From Segatella copri (GTDB taxonomy: Bacteria > Bacteroidota > Bacteroidia > Bacteroidales > Bacteroidaceae): a stretch of 64,000 nucleotides of DNA. The position numbers and the translations under genes are program-made. Where the stretch lies: contig NZ_CATKVU010000006.1 of the NCBI RefSeq assembly GCF_949820605.1, positions 1,348,501 through 1,412,500 of the forward strand, in the 5' to 3' direction. Of this stretch, positions 38,054-46,621 are shown in pieces. The notes under the pieces were generated by a model. That model saw only the letters and a program-made list of their open reading frames with translations, did no database searches and was not told the origin of the DNA. Positions within the stretch are counted from its first letter, which is position 1, and every line of letters begins with the position of its first letter.

Positions 38054-38128
38054 TGATGAGCTACTGATGCAATAAAGGGGTGAATACTTGTTCATAGCGA
38101 TCTTTTAAGTTATTTTATCTCAGCAAAC

Positions 38129-38159
38129 TTTGTAAATAGAAAAGAAAGTTGTATTTTTG
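38129..38159 (+). promoter_or_regulatory. Promoter of the DUF3800 gene
   Basis: TTTG at 38129-38132, a 19-nt spacer and TATTTTTG at 38152-38159. The leader is short (about 15 nt), so this gene is expressed independently of the polysaccharide operon. Confidence 0.75.
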
Positions 38160-38180
38160 CATTTTAAATAGGCAAAAATT

Positions 38181-38933
38181 ATGGCGAATAAATTTATATT
38201 GTATCTTGATGAATGCGGAGATCAAAACTTAGCAAGTTTTGACCCACAATTCCCTATATTTACACTTTGTGGTATTGTTGTCTCCGAGGAACAGGACAAA
38301 GTGTTGACAGAACGAATCAATGTCCTTAAAAAGGAAATCTGGAACAATATAAATATTATTTTTCATAGTCGGGATATAAGAAAGTGTCAAAATGGATTCG
38401 AGGTTTTGTTTGACCTTGATGTCAAAAAACGATTCTTCCAGGGTGTTAATGATATACTTGGAGATAATGGATATGTCGTAGTTTGCTGCTCGATATTAAA
38501 AGAACCATATATCAGGCAGTATGGTAAACTGAATGATGTATATGGGTTGTCTTTATCGTATATCATGGAAAGAGTCGTGTTTTATTTAGACTCTCTTGAT
38601 TTGACTGACATAGAACTTTGTACCATTATCGAAAAACGTGGCAAAAAGGAAGATGCATCCCTTCTTAATTATTATAATCAGCTGTTAGACAGAGGAACAT
38701 ATTGGGTGGATAGTCATCGAATGAAAAAAGTTTTTAAAAAGTTCGACATGAGATGGAAATCTGAAAATATAATTGGACTTCAGATTGCTGACTTGATAGC
38801 TTATCCGGTAACTCGACATGTTTTGAATCCTAATGGAGTGAATCTTGCTTTTGATGTACTGAAAAAGAATATCTTCCAATTAAACGGAAAGGTATATGGT
38901 ATGAAGATTTTCCCAAAAGAACAAGGAAAATAA
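38181..38933 (+). CDS. DUF3800 domain protein
   Basis: A 250-residue protein with the DUF3800 hallmarks: N-terminal ILYLDECGDQNL, a central HSRDIRKCQ segment, and C-terminal IIGLQIADLIAYPVTRHVL. The Asp/Glu positions are compatible with an RNase H-like nuclease fold, as proposed for the family, but no function is proven. It has its own promoter. Homologues are often found in mobile or defence-associated regions, which fits its place at the edge of the polysaccharide locus. Confidence 0.85.
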   Translation: MANKFILYLDECGDQNLASFDPQFPIFTLCGIVVSEEQDKVLTERINVLKKEIWNNINIIFHSRDIRKCQNGFEVLFDLDVKKRFFQGVNDILGDNGYVVVCCSILKEPYIRQYGKLNDVYGLSLSYIMERVVFYLDSLDLTDIELCTIIEKRGKKEDASLLNYYNQLLDRGTYWVDSHRMKKVFKKFDMRWKSENIIGLQIADLIAYPVTRHVLNPNGVNLAFDVLKKNIFQLNGKVYGMKIFPKEQGK

Positions 38934-39176
38934 TACAAAAAAAAGAGTCACTGTGAAGTAACCCTTTCCCGACCGGGGACACCCCAATCCTGAATAAAGA
39001 AGCCTTTATCCGATTGCAAAGATATGGTAATTCTTTTATATATGCAAATAAATAGATGATTATTTATTGATTTTTTAAAGAATTAACATAAAAATGAAGG
39101 TAACAGGTCTGACTCTGTTTGCTCCTGATGTAACTTCTATCTCCATAGCTTGTTTGATCTTAAAGGAGTTAACACT

Positions 39177-39290
39177 TGTAATTCGCATCGTAAGCCAGTG
39201 GATTACGGGGCGTAAGTAACTAACTTTCGCATCGCAAGTAACTGACTTTCGCATCGTAAGCAACTAACTTTCACATCGTAAGTAACCAGC
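39177..39290 (+). repeat. Tandem array C, five 22-bp units
   Basis: The CG of the core (CATCGTAAG and variants) recurs at 39189, 39211, 39233, 39255 and 39277, an exact 22-bp period. The best units read AACTTTCGCATCGTAAGTAACT-like, with ACTT/AAGT ends able to pair. A 22-bp period cannot encode a protein repeat in one frame. Confidence 0.8.
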
Positions 39291-39303
39291 TTCAGTATGA
39301 CGG

Positions 39304-39438
39304 ATGACACTGGTGACAGTGATTTCTGAAGATTTACTCTCGCGCGGGCAGGCAGGAACTTTCGGCCTGATTTTTCCTGCCTGCCCGCGTGCGAGGCGAA
39401 ATGTTGAAAAACTAGTGTCATCGTGTCACCCTGTCACC
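39304..39438 (+). repeat. Long imperfect hairpin
   Basis: Inner arms 39337-39358 and 39374-39395 share a perfect 16-bp stem (CGCGGGCAGGCAGGAA) and match at 20 of 22 positions. Further out, ATGACACT (39304) pairs with AGTGTCAT (39414). It is much more GC-rich than its surroundings. It could be an old mobile-element end or a structured RNA. Confidence 0.6.
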
Positions 39439-40007
39439 GTGAACACTGAGCTGAGAATGCGCTGTATAGCTCTCTTGCTATGGGCATAATCTCTCCTCTC
39501 TCCGCCTCCGTTGGCTTTCGGAAGTAGAGATCCGTACATTACTGTTTTTGTCGCGACGCCTCCAAAGTAGGTAATAAGGTTCTAATCTGTGTCACACGGT
39601 GCAAAGATACAAAAAATAGAATAAATGAGAGTTCCCATAGTGGGAACTCTTAAATAATAATTATTGGTTTTTAGAATCTTTTAAACGATAAGGACTGAAA
39701 AATAAATTCGATTCTCGAAAGTTGCAGAAGAAATTGGTGCGAACTGTATGGTTGAAACAGGCCAAAGGGCTCAGTTGGGTAATTTCAACCGTACAAATCA
39801 AAAGATTTTAGACATCGAACGCTGTGAAAGGGAAAAAGACGGTTTCGTGACATTTTTTCCATTTTACAGCTTTTTATTTAGCATTATTTATATAAAAATC
39901 TATTTTCTCGTACAAATAGAAAAGACTCCGCAAAGGGTTTTAGAACTTTTTTTTAAGTTGATGGCAATTTTGTTGCCATTTTATTTTTTTGTTTCATTTT
40001 TTTTTAG

Positions 40008-40116
40008 TACCTTTGCAAACGTTATCCTGAATACAATCTTTTTACCTTAAAGAAAACTAATACCTATTGAATGTAGAGCAGTTGTCTGAGAAGATAGCTG
40101 CTCTTGTCTTTTTTAT
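40008..40116 (+). promoter_or_regulatory. Possible promoter and leader terminator before the aminotransferase
   Basis: A TACCTTTG box at 40008-40015 (no ideal -33 box) is followed about 60 nt later by a terminator: AGAGCAG (40075-40081) pairs with CTGCTCT (40098-40104), then TGTCTTTTTTAT. The gene begins only at 40206, so transcription must pass this hairpin or start later. This is a layout expected for attenuation or for a small RNA. Confidence 0.5.
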
Positions 40117-40205
40117 AGCTCCCCATATAATAAATACCGCAAAACATCCGTTTTTATTTATAGAAACAAGTCTTATCACTTGTATAAATCATCACAGAAG
40201 AAACA

Positions 40206-41369
40206 ATGGAAACAGAAGTTAAGAAGATTCCTTATCTCGACCTGAAGGCTATCAATGAGCCTTACGAGAAGGAGATAAAGGATGCTATCAACAAGGTGGT
40301 CAACAGCGGATGGTATCTGCAAGGCGAAGCCGTAAAAAGGTTTGAGAAATCGTATGCACAGTTTATCGGTACAGAATACTGCATCAGCTGCGCTAACGGG
40401 ACGGATGCGCTCAAACTGATGCTGATGGGCGAACTGGCTATCGGAAAGTTGCAGAAAGGTGATGAGGTGATTGTGCCTGCCAACACTTATTTCGCTACCG
40501 TACTTGCCATCAGCAGCGTAGGACTGACACCTGTATTGGTGGATGCCAATATCGATACATTACAGATAGATGACCAACTGATAGAAGCCCGAATCACACC
40601 GAAGACCAAAGCCATCATGATTGTTCATCTCTATGGCAAACTGGCATGGACTCCGAAGATTGCTGAAATCTGCAAGAAGCATCATCTCTTGCTTTTCGAA
40701 GACAATGCGCAGGGATTCGGATGCTCCACTACTCTATCTGATTCTTCTGAAAAACCATCGAAAAGAAGATATACCGGAAATCTTTCGGATGCTGCCGCCC
40801 ACAGTTTTTATCCTAGCAAGAATCTGGGAGCATTGGGAGATGCGGGAGCTGTAACTACCAATAACAGGGAATTGGCGGAAGCCATTATGTCACTACACGA
40901 ATATGGAAAGATAGAAGACGGCATCTTCAGATACCAGGGCGTCAACTCGCGCATGGATGAGATTCAGGCTGCGGTACTGAATGTGAAACTGCAATATCCT
41001 GAGAACGAACAGAAAGCGAGATACAGACAGGTACAGCTATACCTGGAGCATCTGGATGACAGCATCAGGGACAGATGTATCGCTGCGAAACTCATCTCTC
41101 CTGCTCATGAAAATGTTTTCCACGTCTTCCCTTTCCTTACCCCGAAACGAGACCAACTGAAAGCTTTCCTGGCTGAGAATGGGGTCGGCACAAAGATTCA
41201 TTACTTCCGCCCACCCTATCTGCAGCCATGCTATCCGGAAATGAATCATCTGGAATTTCCGATAGCCAAGAGAATAGCTGACGAAGAACTGAGTCTGCCT
41301 TGCAACTCATCGCTCAACGATGAAGATATCATCAGAGTAAGCAAACTCATCAACCAGTTCTTGGTTTAA
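40206..41369 (+). CDS. Sugar aminotransferase, DegT/DnrJ/EryC1/StrS family
   Basis: A PLP enzyme of 387 residues that puts an amino group on a nucleotide-linked keto-sugar for surface polysaccharide. Seen: IPYLDLKAINEPYEKEI, the TDALKLML segment after ANG, D166 in FEDNAQGFGC, and the PLP lysine K205 in FYPSKNLGALGDAG. The VNSRMDEIQAAVL segment is typical. It resembles the FdtB/QdtB branch that makes 3-amino-3,6-dideoxyhexoses, but no partner ketoisomerase or acyltransferase is adjacent. It lies alone after the gene-poor stretch and converges with the outer-membrane protein gene (ends overlap by 4 bp). Confidence 0.9.
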   Translation: METEVKKIPYLDLKAINEPYEKEIKDAINKVVNSGWYLQGEAVKRFEKSYAQFIGTEYCISCANGTDALKLMLMGELAIGKLQKGDEVIVPANTYFATVLAISSVGLTPVLVDANIDTLQIDDQLIEARITPKTKAIMIVHLYGKLAWTPKIAEICKKHHLLLFEDNAQGFGCSTTLSDSSEKPSKRRYTGNLSDAAAHSFYPSKNLGALGDAGAVTTNNRELAEAIMSLHEYGKIEDGIFRYQGVNSRMDEIQAAVLNVKLQYPENEQKARYRQVQLYLEHLDDSIRDRCIAAKLISPAHENVFHVFPFLTPKRDQLKAFLAENGVGTKIHYFRPPYLQPCYPEMNHLEFPIAKRIADEELSLPCNSSLNDEDIIRVSKLINQFLV

Positions 41370-42091
41370 AGGTACTGCACCTTGGCACCGATAGAGAGGC
41401 CGAAGACATCCCAGAAACCGGCATTGCCATTACGGTAGAAACGCATAAAGTAGATATCCGTTGTACCCAACTCATAGAAAAACGTGATACTCTTGATACG
41501 CTTACGTTTATTGTGCGGAATATCATACTTAAACCGCTCACCCAAGGCTATATTAGGACGGATGCGGGTAGAAAACGGATAGTAGCCGCTTTCATACTTG
41601 GTAGGCTGCTTTGTCCAGAAATCATGTCCGAACACCGTATTGAAATACAGGCTGCACTCCAGCGGTTCAAACCACCAGCCCTTACCGATATTGCGACGCC
41701 AAGGAATGAAATTCTCCTTGAGCGTCATAGTTAACTTCTCATCGTCAGAACTGAACTTCGGGATGTAGCCAAACAAGAGCTGCGTTTCCCACTGGCGGCG
41801 CTTACCATATTCCCATCCGATACCCAGCGAAATGATACCCATATTGCCACAGGTCTGAATGATGCCACTAGTAGGTATCAGCAAATCCCAATGCTTACGG
41901 TAGCGCATGACGCGGCGGTCATATCGGGTCAGTTTGCCATCCGCCAACACCAGAGTATCATGAACGATACTATCCTTCTGTTCCAACTCCTCACTTTTCC
42001 CGGTAACCTCACCGGCAGCATGAACCTGTACAGAACCTGCAGCAAACAAAGCTCCCAGAATAAATATATGCTTAAAACTCAATAACTTCAT
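41366..42091 (-). CDS. Predicted outer-membrane/periplasmic protein, function unknown
   Basis: A 241-residue protein with a signal peptide (MKLLSFKHIFILGALFAAGSVQVHA). The mature part alternates aromatic and charged residues in beta-strand style (WETQLLFGYIPKF, CSLYFNTVFGH) and ends in a terminal strand GLSIGAKVQYL, as in outer-membrane barrels. It is not recognised as a named family. The start at 42091 is chosen for the signal peptide; the frame extends upstream to 42208 inside the phosphoesterase gene. It overlaps that gene by 20 bp, so the two are probably coupled. Confidence 0.75.
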   Translation of the reverse strand: MKLLSFKHIFILGALFAAGSVQVHAAGEVTGKSEELEQKDSIVHDTLVLADGKLTRYDRRVMRYRKHWDLLIPTSGIIQTCGNMGIISLGIGWEYGKRRQWETQLLFGYIPKFSSDDEKLTMTLKENFIPWRRNIGKGWWFEPLECSLYFNTVFGHDFWTKQPTKYESGYYPFSTRIRPNIALGERFKYDIPHNKRKRIKSITFFYELGTTDIYFMRFYRNGNAGFWDVFGLSIGAKVQYL

Positions 42092-42887
42092 AACGATAAC
42101 CTTTTGGAGTAATGGTGAATATATAGTATTGATGCTTAGCGGCATTGGCCACCTGATAATAGATGGTGCCATCGCCATAAATATCTTCTTGCTTGGTATG
42201 ATGACCATGACCGCAAAGGCAGAACATCAAACCTGGGAACTGATGCGTATAAAAATTGAAGACCTTAGCTACATTATTATTAAACTGCTCTGAATAAGGG
42301 GCAGCATGCATACAGACAATGGTACGCGAAAAGTCATCTGCATCTGCCTTAACCTGCTCTTCCATGAAATCGAAATTAGGTACAGGGCGGGAATAGTCAA
42401 ACTCTATGGCATTGGTATTGAGACAGACAAACTTTACCTTACCGGCGATGAAACTGAAATCCGGATTACCAAAGATTTTCTGATAAGACTGGTTACCTGT
42501 TCCCAAACAGTCATGATTACCCAGCAGAGCCACGAAAGGTATCTTCAACTTCTGAAGATGGTCACGGGTCCACTGAAACTCACGGGTAGCACCAAAGTCG
42601 GTAAGGTCTCCACAATGAATCACGAAATCGAGGGAATCACTGCGGCGATTGATATCATTAACCTCACTCTTCAAATCATCCAACCACTGGTGTGAATCGC
42701 TGATCATAGCAAAACGGATTGTATCTTTCGATTTTACTGCAGCCTCAATTTTCTGAATATTGGTAACATTCAGATTTCTATCGCCGTTGATTTGCACATC
42801 ATACGGATGAACATCGAAGACGGTATCGCAGGATGCCACCATACAGAGACAACAGACTGCCAGGATATAGGGAATAATTTTATGCAT
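42072..42887 (-). CDS. Calcineurin-like metallophosphoesterase lipoprotein
   Basis: A 271-residue protein with a lipoprotein signal (MHKIIPYILAVCCLCMVASC). All metallophosphoesterase motifs are present: ISDSHQWL, HCGDLTDFG, LLGNHDCLG, VCMHAAP and GHGHH, so two-metal catalysis is expected. The substrate is unknown; exported members act on cell-envelope phosphates or nucleotides. It forms an operon with the outer-membrane protein downstream. Confidence 0.88.
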   Translation of the reverse strand: MHKIIPYILAVCCLCMVASCDTVFDVHPYDVQINGDRNLNVTNIQKIEAAVKSKDTIRFAMISDSHQWLDDLKSEVNDINRRSDSLDFVIHCGDLTDFGATREFQWTRDHLQKLKIPFVALLGNHDCLGTGNQSYQKIFGNPDFSFIAGKVKFVCLNTNAIEFDYSRPVPNFDFMEEQVKADADDFSRTIVCMHAAPYSEQFNNNVAKVFNFYTHQFPGLMFCLCGHGHHTKQEDIYGDGTIYYQVANAAKHQYYIFTITPKGYRYEVIEF

Positions 42888-42932
42888 TTTTGTCTTATTA
42901 ATCTTTAAAACTCCTTTTTATAACTCAAAATA

Positions 42933-43646
42933 CTACTTTTTCTTCTTTTTCAACCTTGCATAGAAACCTTGCAACCTGCCCGGCTGGCAACCGGCATCGA
43001 GCAGTTTCTTCAAATCACGATAGGCTTCGTCTTTTCTTCCAAGCAGAATCAGGATGTCTACATGATTGAAAGCAAAATCCTCATTACCGGCATCCAACTC
43101 CATCGCCTTGGCGTAATCAAACTCTGCCAGCTCAAGCATACCCCTCTCCTTCTCCATGCCACCTCTTGCAGCATAAGCCATCGCACTGTCAGGGTATTGC
43201 TCTATCAGACTGTTAATGCCATCGTAAGCCTCGGTATAATGCTTATCTTTCTCATTGAGCAAAGCCAGACCGAGTTGCGCCTGAAAGTTGCCAGGAACAA
43301 GTACCAGAAGATTCTGATAATCGAGACGCGCAAAGTTATAACGGAGCAACTTCTCATTGACAAAGGCACGATAGAACAAACCGGCGATATTGGTATTGTT
43401 CAGAAAGAGTACCTTATCAAGATCATCCTTGGCATATTGCCACTGCTCCAACTGGATATTCCAAGCAGCCTTTTTCAGTCGCAGATCGATACTGTCTGGA
43501 TGATATGCAAGCACTTCTGTAGCCTTGGAGAGTGAATCGCGCAAGGTTTTATTCTGAGCAGCACATGGCTTGTCGGCATCTACGTTCTGCGCAGATACAG
43601 ACAAAGAAACCGTCGATGCCAATAATAATGTATAAAAACTTTTCAT
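42933..43646 (-). CDS. Exported tetratricopeptide-repeat protein
   Basis: A 237-residue protein with a signal peptide (MKSFYTLLLASTVSLSVSAQ) and helical repeats of TPR type (for example QWQYAKDDLDKVLFLNNTN and PDSAMAYAARGGMEKERGML), ending in a Lys-rich tail. Its promoter (minus strand, TAACTTTG at 43651-43658) ends only 4 bp before the ATG, which implies a leaderless or nearly leaderless mRNA. It precedes the phosphoesterase gene by 45 bp and may be in its operon. Confidence 0.83.
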   Translation of the reverse strand: MKSFYTLLLASTVSLSVSAQNVDADKPCAAQNKTLRDSLSKATEVLAYHPDSIDLRLKKAAWNIQLEQWQYAKDDLDKVLFLNNTNIAGLFYRAFVNEKLLRYNFARLDYQNLLVLVPGNFQAQLGLALLNEKDKHYTEAYDGINSLIEQYPDSAMAYAARGGMEKERGMLELAEFDYAKAMELDAGNEDFAFNHVDILILLGRKDEAYRDLKKLLDAGCQPGRLQGFYARLKKKKK

Positions 43647-43650
43647 GGTG

Positions 43651-43682
43651 CAAAGTTAAGAAGACTTTTGCAAACTGCCAAA
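43651..43682 (-). promoter_or_regulatory. Promoter touching the start codon of the TPR gene
   Basis: Minus strand: TTTG about 20 nt upstream (near 43679-43682) and TAACTTTG at 43651-43658. The ATG starts at 43646, so the transcript would begin at or next to the start codon. Confidence 0.6.
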
Positions 43683-43744
43683 TAAAAAACTATAAAACTT
43701 ATTTGAGTTTACAAAAAGAACTAAATTTCAGAAAGACAGGACAA

Positions 43745-43789
43745 CCAACAAGAAAAGCCTTAAGAGAAAGAAACACTCCTCTTAAGGCA
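43745..43789 (-). terminator. Terminator of the leu operon
   Basis: Minus strand: GCCTTAAGAG (43779-43788) pairs with CTCTTAAGGC (43757-43766) and is followed by TTTTCTTGTT, about 60 bp after the leuB stop. Confidence 0.85.
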
Positions 43790-43848
43790 TTTATCAAGAA
43801 AGCATCTGGATAGAAAATTCACCCAGCGCCGAAAAATCCATTTACAGA

Positions 43849-44910
43849 TTAAGCATTCTTAATCCAGTTAACGATCCATGCGCCAACCTCAGTTGTGCCA
43901 TAGTGAGCACCACCCTCAACCTGAATTTCAGGTGTGCGGACATTGGCATCGAGAGAAGCATCTACAGCCTTGCGAATCAAGGCACCCTCCTCGTTCAAAC
44001 CGAAGTGCTCCAACAACATAGCTGCAGAAAGAATCTGAGCTACCGGGTTAGCCAGGTTCTTGCCAGCTGCCTGTGGCCATGAACCATGAACAGGCTCGAA
44101 CAATGGTGTGTGCTCACCGAGAGAGCTGGATGGCTGCAAGCCCATAGAACCGGTGATGCAAGAAGTCTCATCGGTCAGGATATCACCGAAGGTATTCTCT
44201 GTAACGATAACATCGAAGAATGTAGGCTCAGTCAATACGCGCATAGAAGCGTTGTCGATGAACATATAATCGGTGTTTACCTCAGGATACTGTGGCTCCA
44301 TCTCCTTGGCAATCTGACGCCAGAGACGAGAAGATGCCAATACGTTTGCCTTATCTACTACTGTCAAGTGCTTGTTGCGCTTCATGGCAAACTCGAAAGC
44401 TACCTTCAGGATGCGCTCAATCTCAGGACGGGTATAGATATCTGTATCGTATGCCTTATCGTTATCCTGATACTTCTCACCGAAGTACATACCGCCAGTT
44501 AACTCGCGGATAACTACGAAGTCAGCACCCTTCAGGAGTTCATCCTTCAATGGTGACTTGTGGAGCAGGCAATCGAATGTAGCTACTGGGCGAACATTGG
44601 CGAAGAGGCCCAACTTCTTACGCATAGCGAGCAAGCCCTGCTCAGGACGAACCTTGGCTGTAGGGTTGTTGTCGAAACGTGGGTCACCAACGGCTGCGAA
44701 GAGTACAGCATCAGCATCCATACAAGTCTTGAAGGTCTCCTCTGGGAATGGATCACCTACCTCGTCGATAGCGTGAGCGCCGCAGATAGCCTCGCTGTAA
44801 GTAAACTCGTGGTTGAACTTCTCTGCAATGGCCTGCATAACTGCTACGCCCTGCTTCATAATCTCTGGTCCGATACCATCACCGGCGAGAACTGCAATGT
44901 TTAATTTCAT
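43849..44910 (-). CDS. leuB: 3-isopropylmalate dehydrogenase
   Basis: Oxidatively decarboxylates 3-isopropylmalate with NAD+ in leucine synthesis. It is of usual length at 353 residues. Seen: [16 protein letters not shown], the substrate segment [19 protein letters not shown], the metal-binding DNASMRVL and [20 protein letters not shown], and the NAD segment [18 protein letters not shown]. It is the last gene of the operon, separated from the preceding gene by a 21-bp tandem repeat array. Confidence 0.97.
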   Translation of the reverse strand: MKLNIAVLAGDGIGPEIMKQGVAVMQAIAEKFNHEFTYSEAICGAHAIDEVGDPFPEETFKTCMDADAVLFAAVGDPRFDNNPTAKVRPEQGLLAMRKKLGLFANVRPVATFDCLLHKSPLKDELLKGADFVVIRELTGGMYFGEKYQDNDKAYDTDIYTRPEIERILKVAFEFAMKRNKHLTVVDKANVLASSRLWRQIAKEMEPQYPEVNTDYMFIDNASMRVLTEPTFFDVIVTENTFGDILTDETSCITGSMGLQPSSSLGEHTPLFEPVHGSWPQAAGKNLANPVAQILSAAMLLEHFGLNEEGALIRKAVDASLDANVRTPEIQVEGGAHYGTTEVGAWIVNWIKNA

Positions 44911-44940
44911 CTTATTTGATTTTTTAATTGTTTAATTGTT

Positions 44941-45020
44941 TATAACCTTCGGAGATAATTCTGTAATCTTCGGAGATATTTTCATAATCTTCGGAGATAA
45001 TTTCGTAATCTTCGGAGATA
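44941..45020 (-). repeat. Tandem array D, four 21-bp units, between the synthase-like gene and leuB
   Basis: CTTCGGAGATA recurs with first bases at 44947, 44968, 44989 and 45010, an exact 21-bp period. Each unit can form ATCT-TCGG-AGAT, a 4-bp stem with a TCGG loop. The array begins directly after the stop codon of the upstream gene and fills most of the 110-bp gap. Confidence 0.85.
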
Positions 45021-46619
45021 TTATTCCATATCCAGATTTCGAGGCGAAACAGCCTGTTCGTCGCTCTTATCTGCCTCGTACATATTAATCATCTTCAGCG
45101 TTGCCTTGATAGCTGCTTCTGTCTGGTCGGCATCCAAGCCTCGGGTACGCCAGATACGGTCACCTTCACGCCAGGTGATGACTGTCTGAACGAGGGCATC
45201 GGTACGGCCACCAGGTGGGATAGTTACCTGATAGTTGTCGAGCTTAGGGAAGGTCTTGCCGAGCTTCACCTTGTAGATATTGCGGAGGGCTTTCACGAAA
45301 GCATCATACTGACCATCACCGGAGCTCTGGTCTTCATACTCCTTGCCATCGATTTCTACCTTTACACTGGCTATAGGCTTCAAACCGTATGAGGTTGATA
45401 CCATGTAACTTACCAGTTTCACCTTATCCTCTGGAGCTCCATGCTTCAACACATCACTCACGATGTATGGCAGGTCGTCCTGGGTTACCAGTTCCTTGCG
45501 GTCACCGAGTTCTGTGATTCGCTTGGTCACCGCCTTGGTCTGCTCAGGCGTCAGTTCCAATCCCAGTTCATTGAGGTTCTGCACGATATTCGCCTTGCCA
45601 GAGTTCTTACCCAACGCATACTCACGATGTCTGCCGAAACGCTCAGGTACCAGGTCGTTGCAATAAAGCTTGTCCTTGTTGTCACCATCGGCATGCACAC
45701 CAGCTACCTGGGTAAAGACGTTGTCTCCTACTACCGGAGTATTCGGAGCCACGGCAATGCCACTATATCCTTCAACCAATCGGGAAATATCGTTCAGACG
45801 GTCTTCCTTAATATTGGTCTTTGCCTCGAACATATCTTTCAGAATCACCTGAACACTTGCCAATGGTGCATTGCCACAACGCTCACCCAGACCATTCACG
45901 GTAACGTGAAGACCCTTGGCGCCGCTCAATACGGCAGCCAGCGAGTTGCTCACAGCCAGATCGTAGTCGTTATGGGCATGGAAGTCGAAGTGAGAATTCG
46001 GATAACGGCGCACCATCTGGCGCATATATTCCACACACTGCAATGGGTTCAGAATACCCAAAGTATCAGGAAGCAGGAAGCGCTTGATAGGCAGTTTTAC
46101 CAACTCATCCATCATCATGAAGAGATAGTCACGGCTGTCGCGCATACCGCTCGACCAGTCCTCCAAGTAGAGATTCACGGTGAATCCCTTGCTCAAAGCA
46201 TAGTCGATGGTCTGCCTGATATGAGCGAGATGCTCCTCAGGCGACATCTTGAGTTGCTGTGTGCAATGCTTGTAGCTACCCTTAGCCAAGAGGTTGATGA
46301 CATGACCGCCGCATTCAGCAATCCAATCCACACTCTTGTTGTTATCCACGAATCCCAATACCTCAACGGAATCCAGTTTACCTATAGTCTTAGCATAACG
46401 GCAAATTCGAGCGACAGCATCCTTTTCACCTTCTGACACACGCGCTGAAGCCACCTCAATGCGATCTACATTGATGTCGTGCAACAGCATTCTTGCTATC
46501 ATCAACTTCTCGTGAGGAAGGAAACTGACACCATTGGTCTGCTCGCCGTCGCGCAGCGTGCAGTCCATGATCTCAATCTCCTTGATGCGGGAATTATCTC
46601 TCTTTGCGTTAACGTTCAT
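45021..46619 (-). CDS. Citramalate/2-isopropylmalate synthase-like protein
   Basis: A DRE-TIM metallolyase of 532 residues with a C-terminal LeuA-type regulatory domain. Seen: IMDCTLRDGEQTNGVSF, FDFHAHNDYDLAVSNSL (metal ligands), GLGERCGNAPL, and the regulatory region near GLKPIASVKVEIDGKEYE. It is a second member of the family beside the true leuA at the head of the operon. It may condense acetyl-CoA with pyruvate (citramalate, for isoleucine) rather than with 2-oxoisovalerate, but specificity cannot be read here. It follows leuD by 2 bp. Confidence 0.82.
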   Translation of the reverse strand: MNVNAKRDNSRIKEIEIMDCTLRDGEQTNGVSFLPHEKLMIARMLLHDINVDRIEVASARVSEGEKDAVARICRYAKTIGKLDSVEVLGFVDNNKSVDWIAECGGHVINLLAKGSYKHCTQQLKMSPEEHLAHIRQTIDYALSKGFTVNLYLEDWSSGMRDSRDYLFMMMDELVKLPIKRFLLPDTLGILNPLQCVEYMRQMVRRYPNSHFDFHAHNDYDLAVSNSLAAVLSGAKGLHVTVNGLGERCGNAPLASVQVILKDMFEAKTNIKEDRLNDISRLVEGYSGIAVAPNTPVVGDNVFTQVAGVHADGDNKDKLYCNDLVPERFGRHREYALGKNSGKANIVQNLNELGLELTPEQTKAVTKRITELGDRKELVTQDDLPYIVSDVLKHGAPEDKVKLVSYMVSTSYGLKPIASVKVEIDGKEYEDQSSGDGQYDAFVKALRNIYKVKLGKTFPKLDNYQVTIPPGGRTDALVQTVITWREGDRIWRTRGLDADQTEAAIKATLKMINMYEADKSDEQAVSPRNLDME

Positions 46620-46621
46620 AA

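Larger units (their letters stand above)
38934..40205. other. Gene-poor 1.27-kb stretch
   Basis: No complete gene can be supported here. In order it holds an AT-rich part (to about 39093), a possible 41-codon frame beginning MKVTGLTLFAPDV at 39094 with no recognisable relatives, the five-unit 22-bp array, a long hairpin (39304-39438), a perfect 10-bp stem-loop (AGAGTTCCCA at 39628-39637 and TGGGAACTCT at 39641-39650), a frame of about 45 codons (VAEEIGANCMVETGQRAQLG, from about 39720) that looks protein-like but has no start and runs into a hydrophobic nonsense tail, and a promoter plus terminator before the aminotransferase. Confidence 0.6.

Noticed and set aside
39748..40050. A 100-codon frame in the gene-poor stretch
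   Set aside because: Only the first 40 codons or so look protein-like; the rest is a low-complexity Phe/Ile tail from a T-rich region that contains a promoter, so it is not a gene as it stands.
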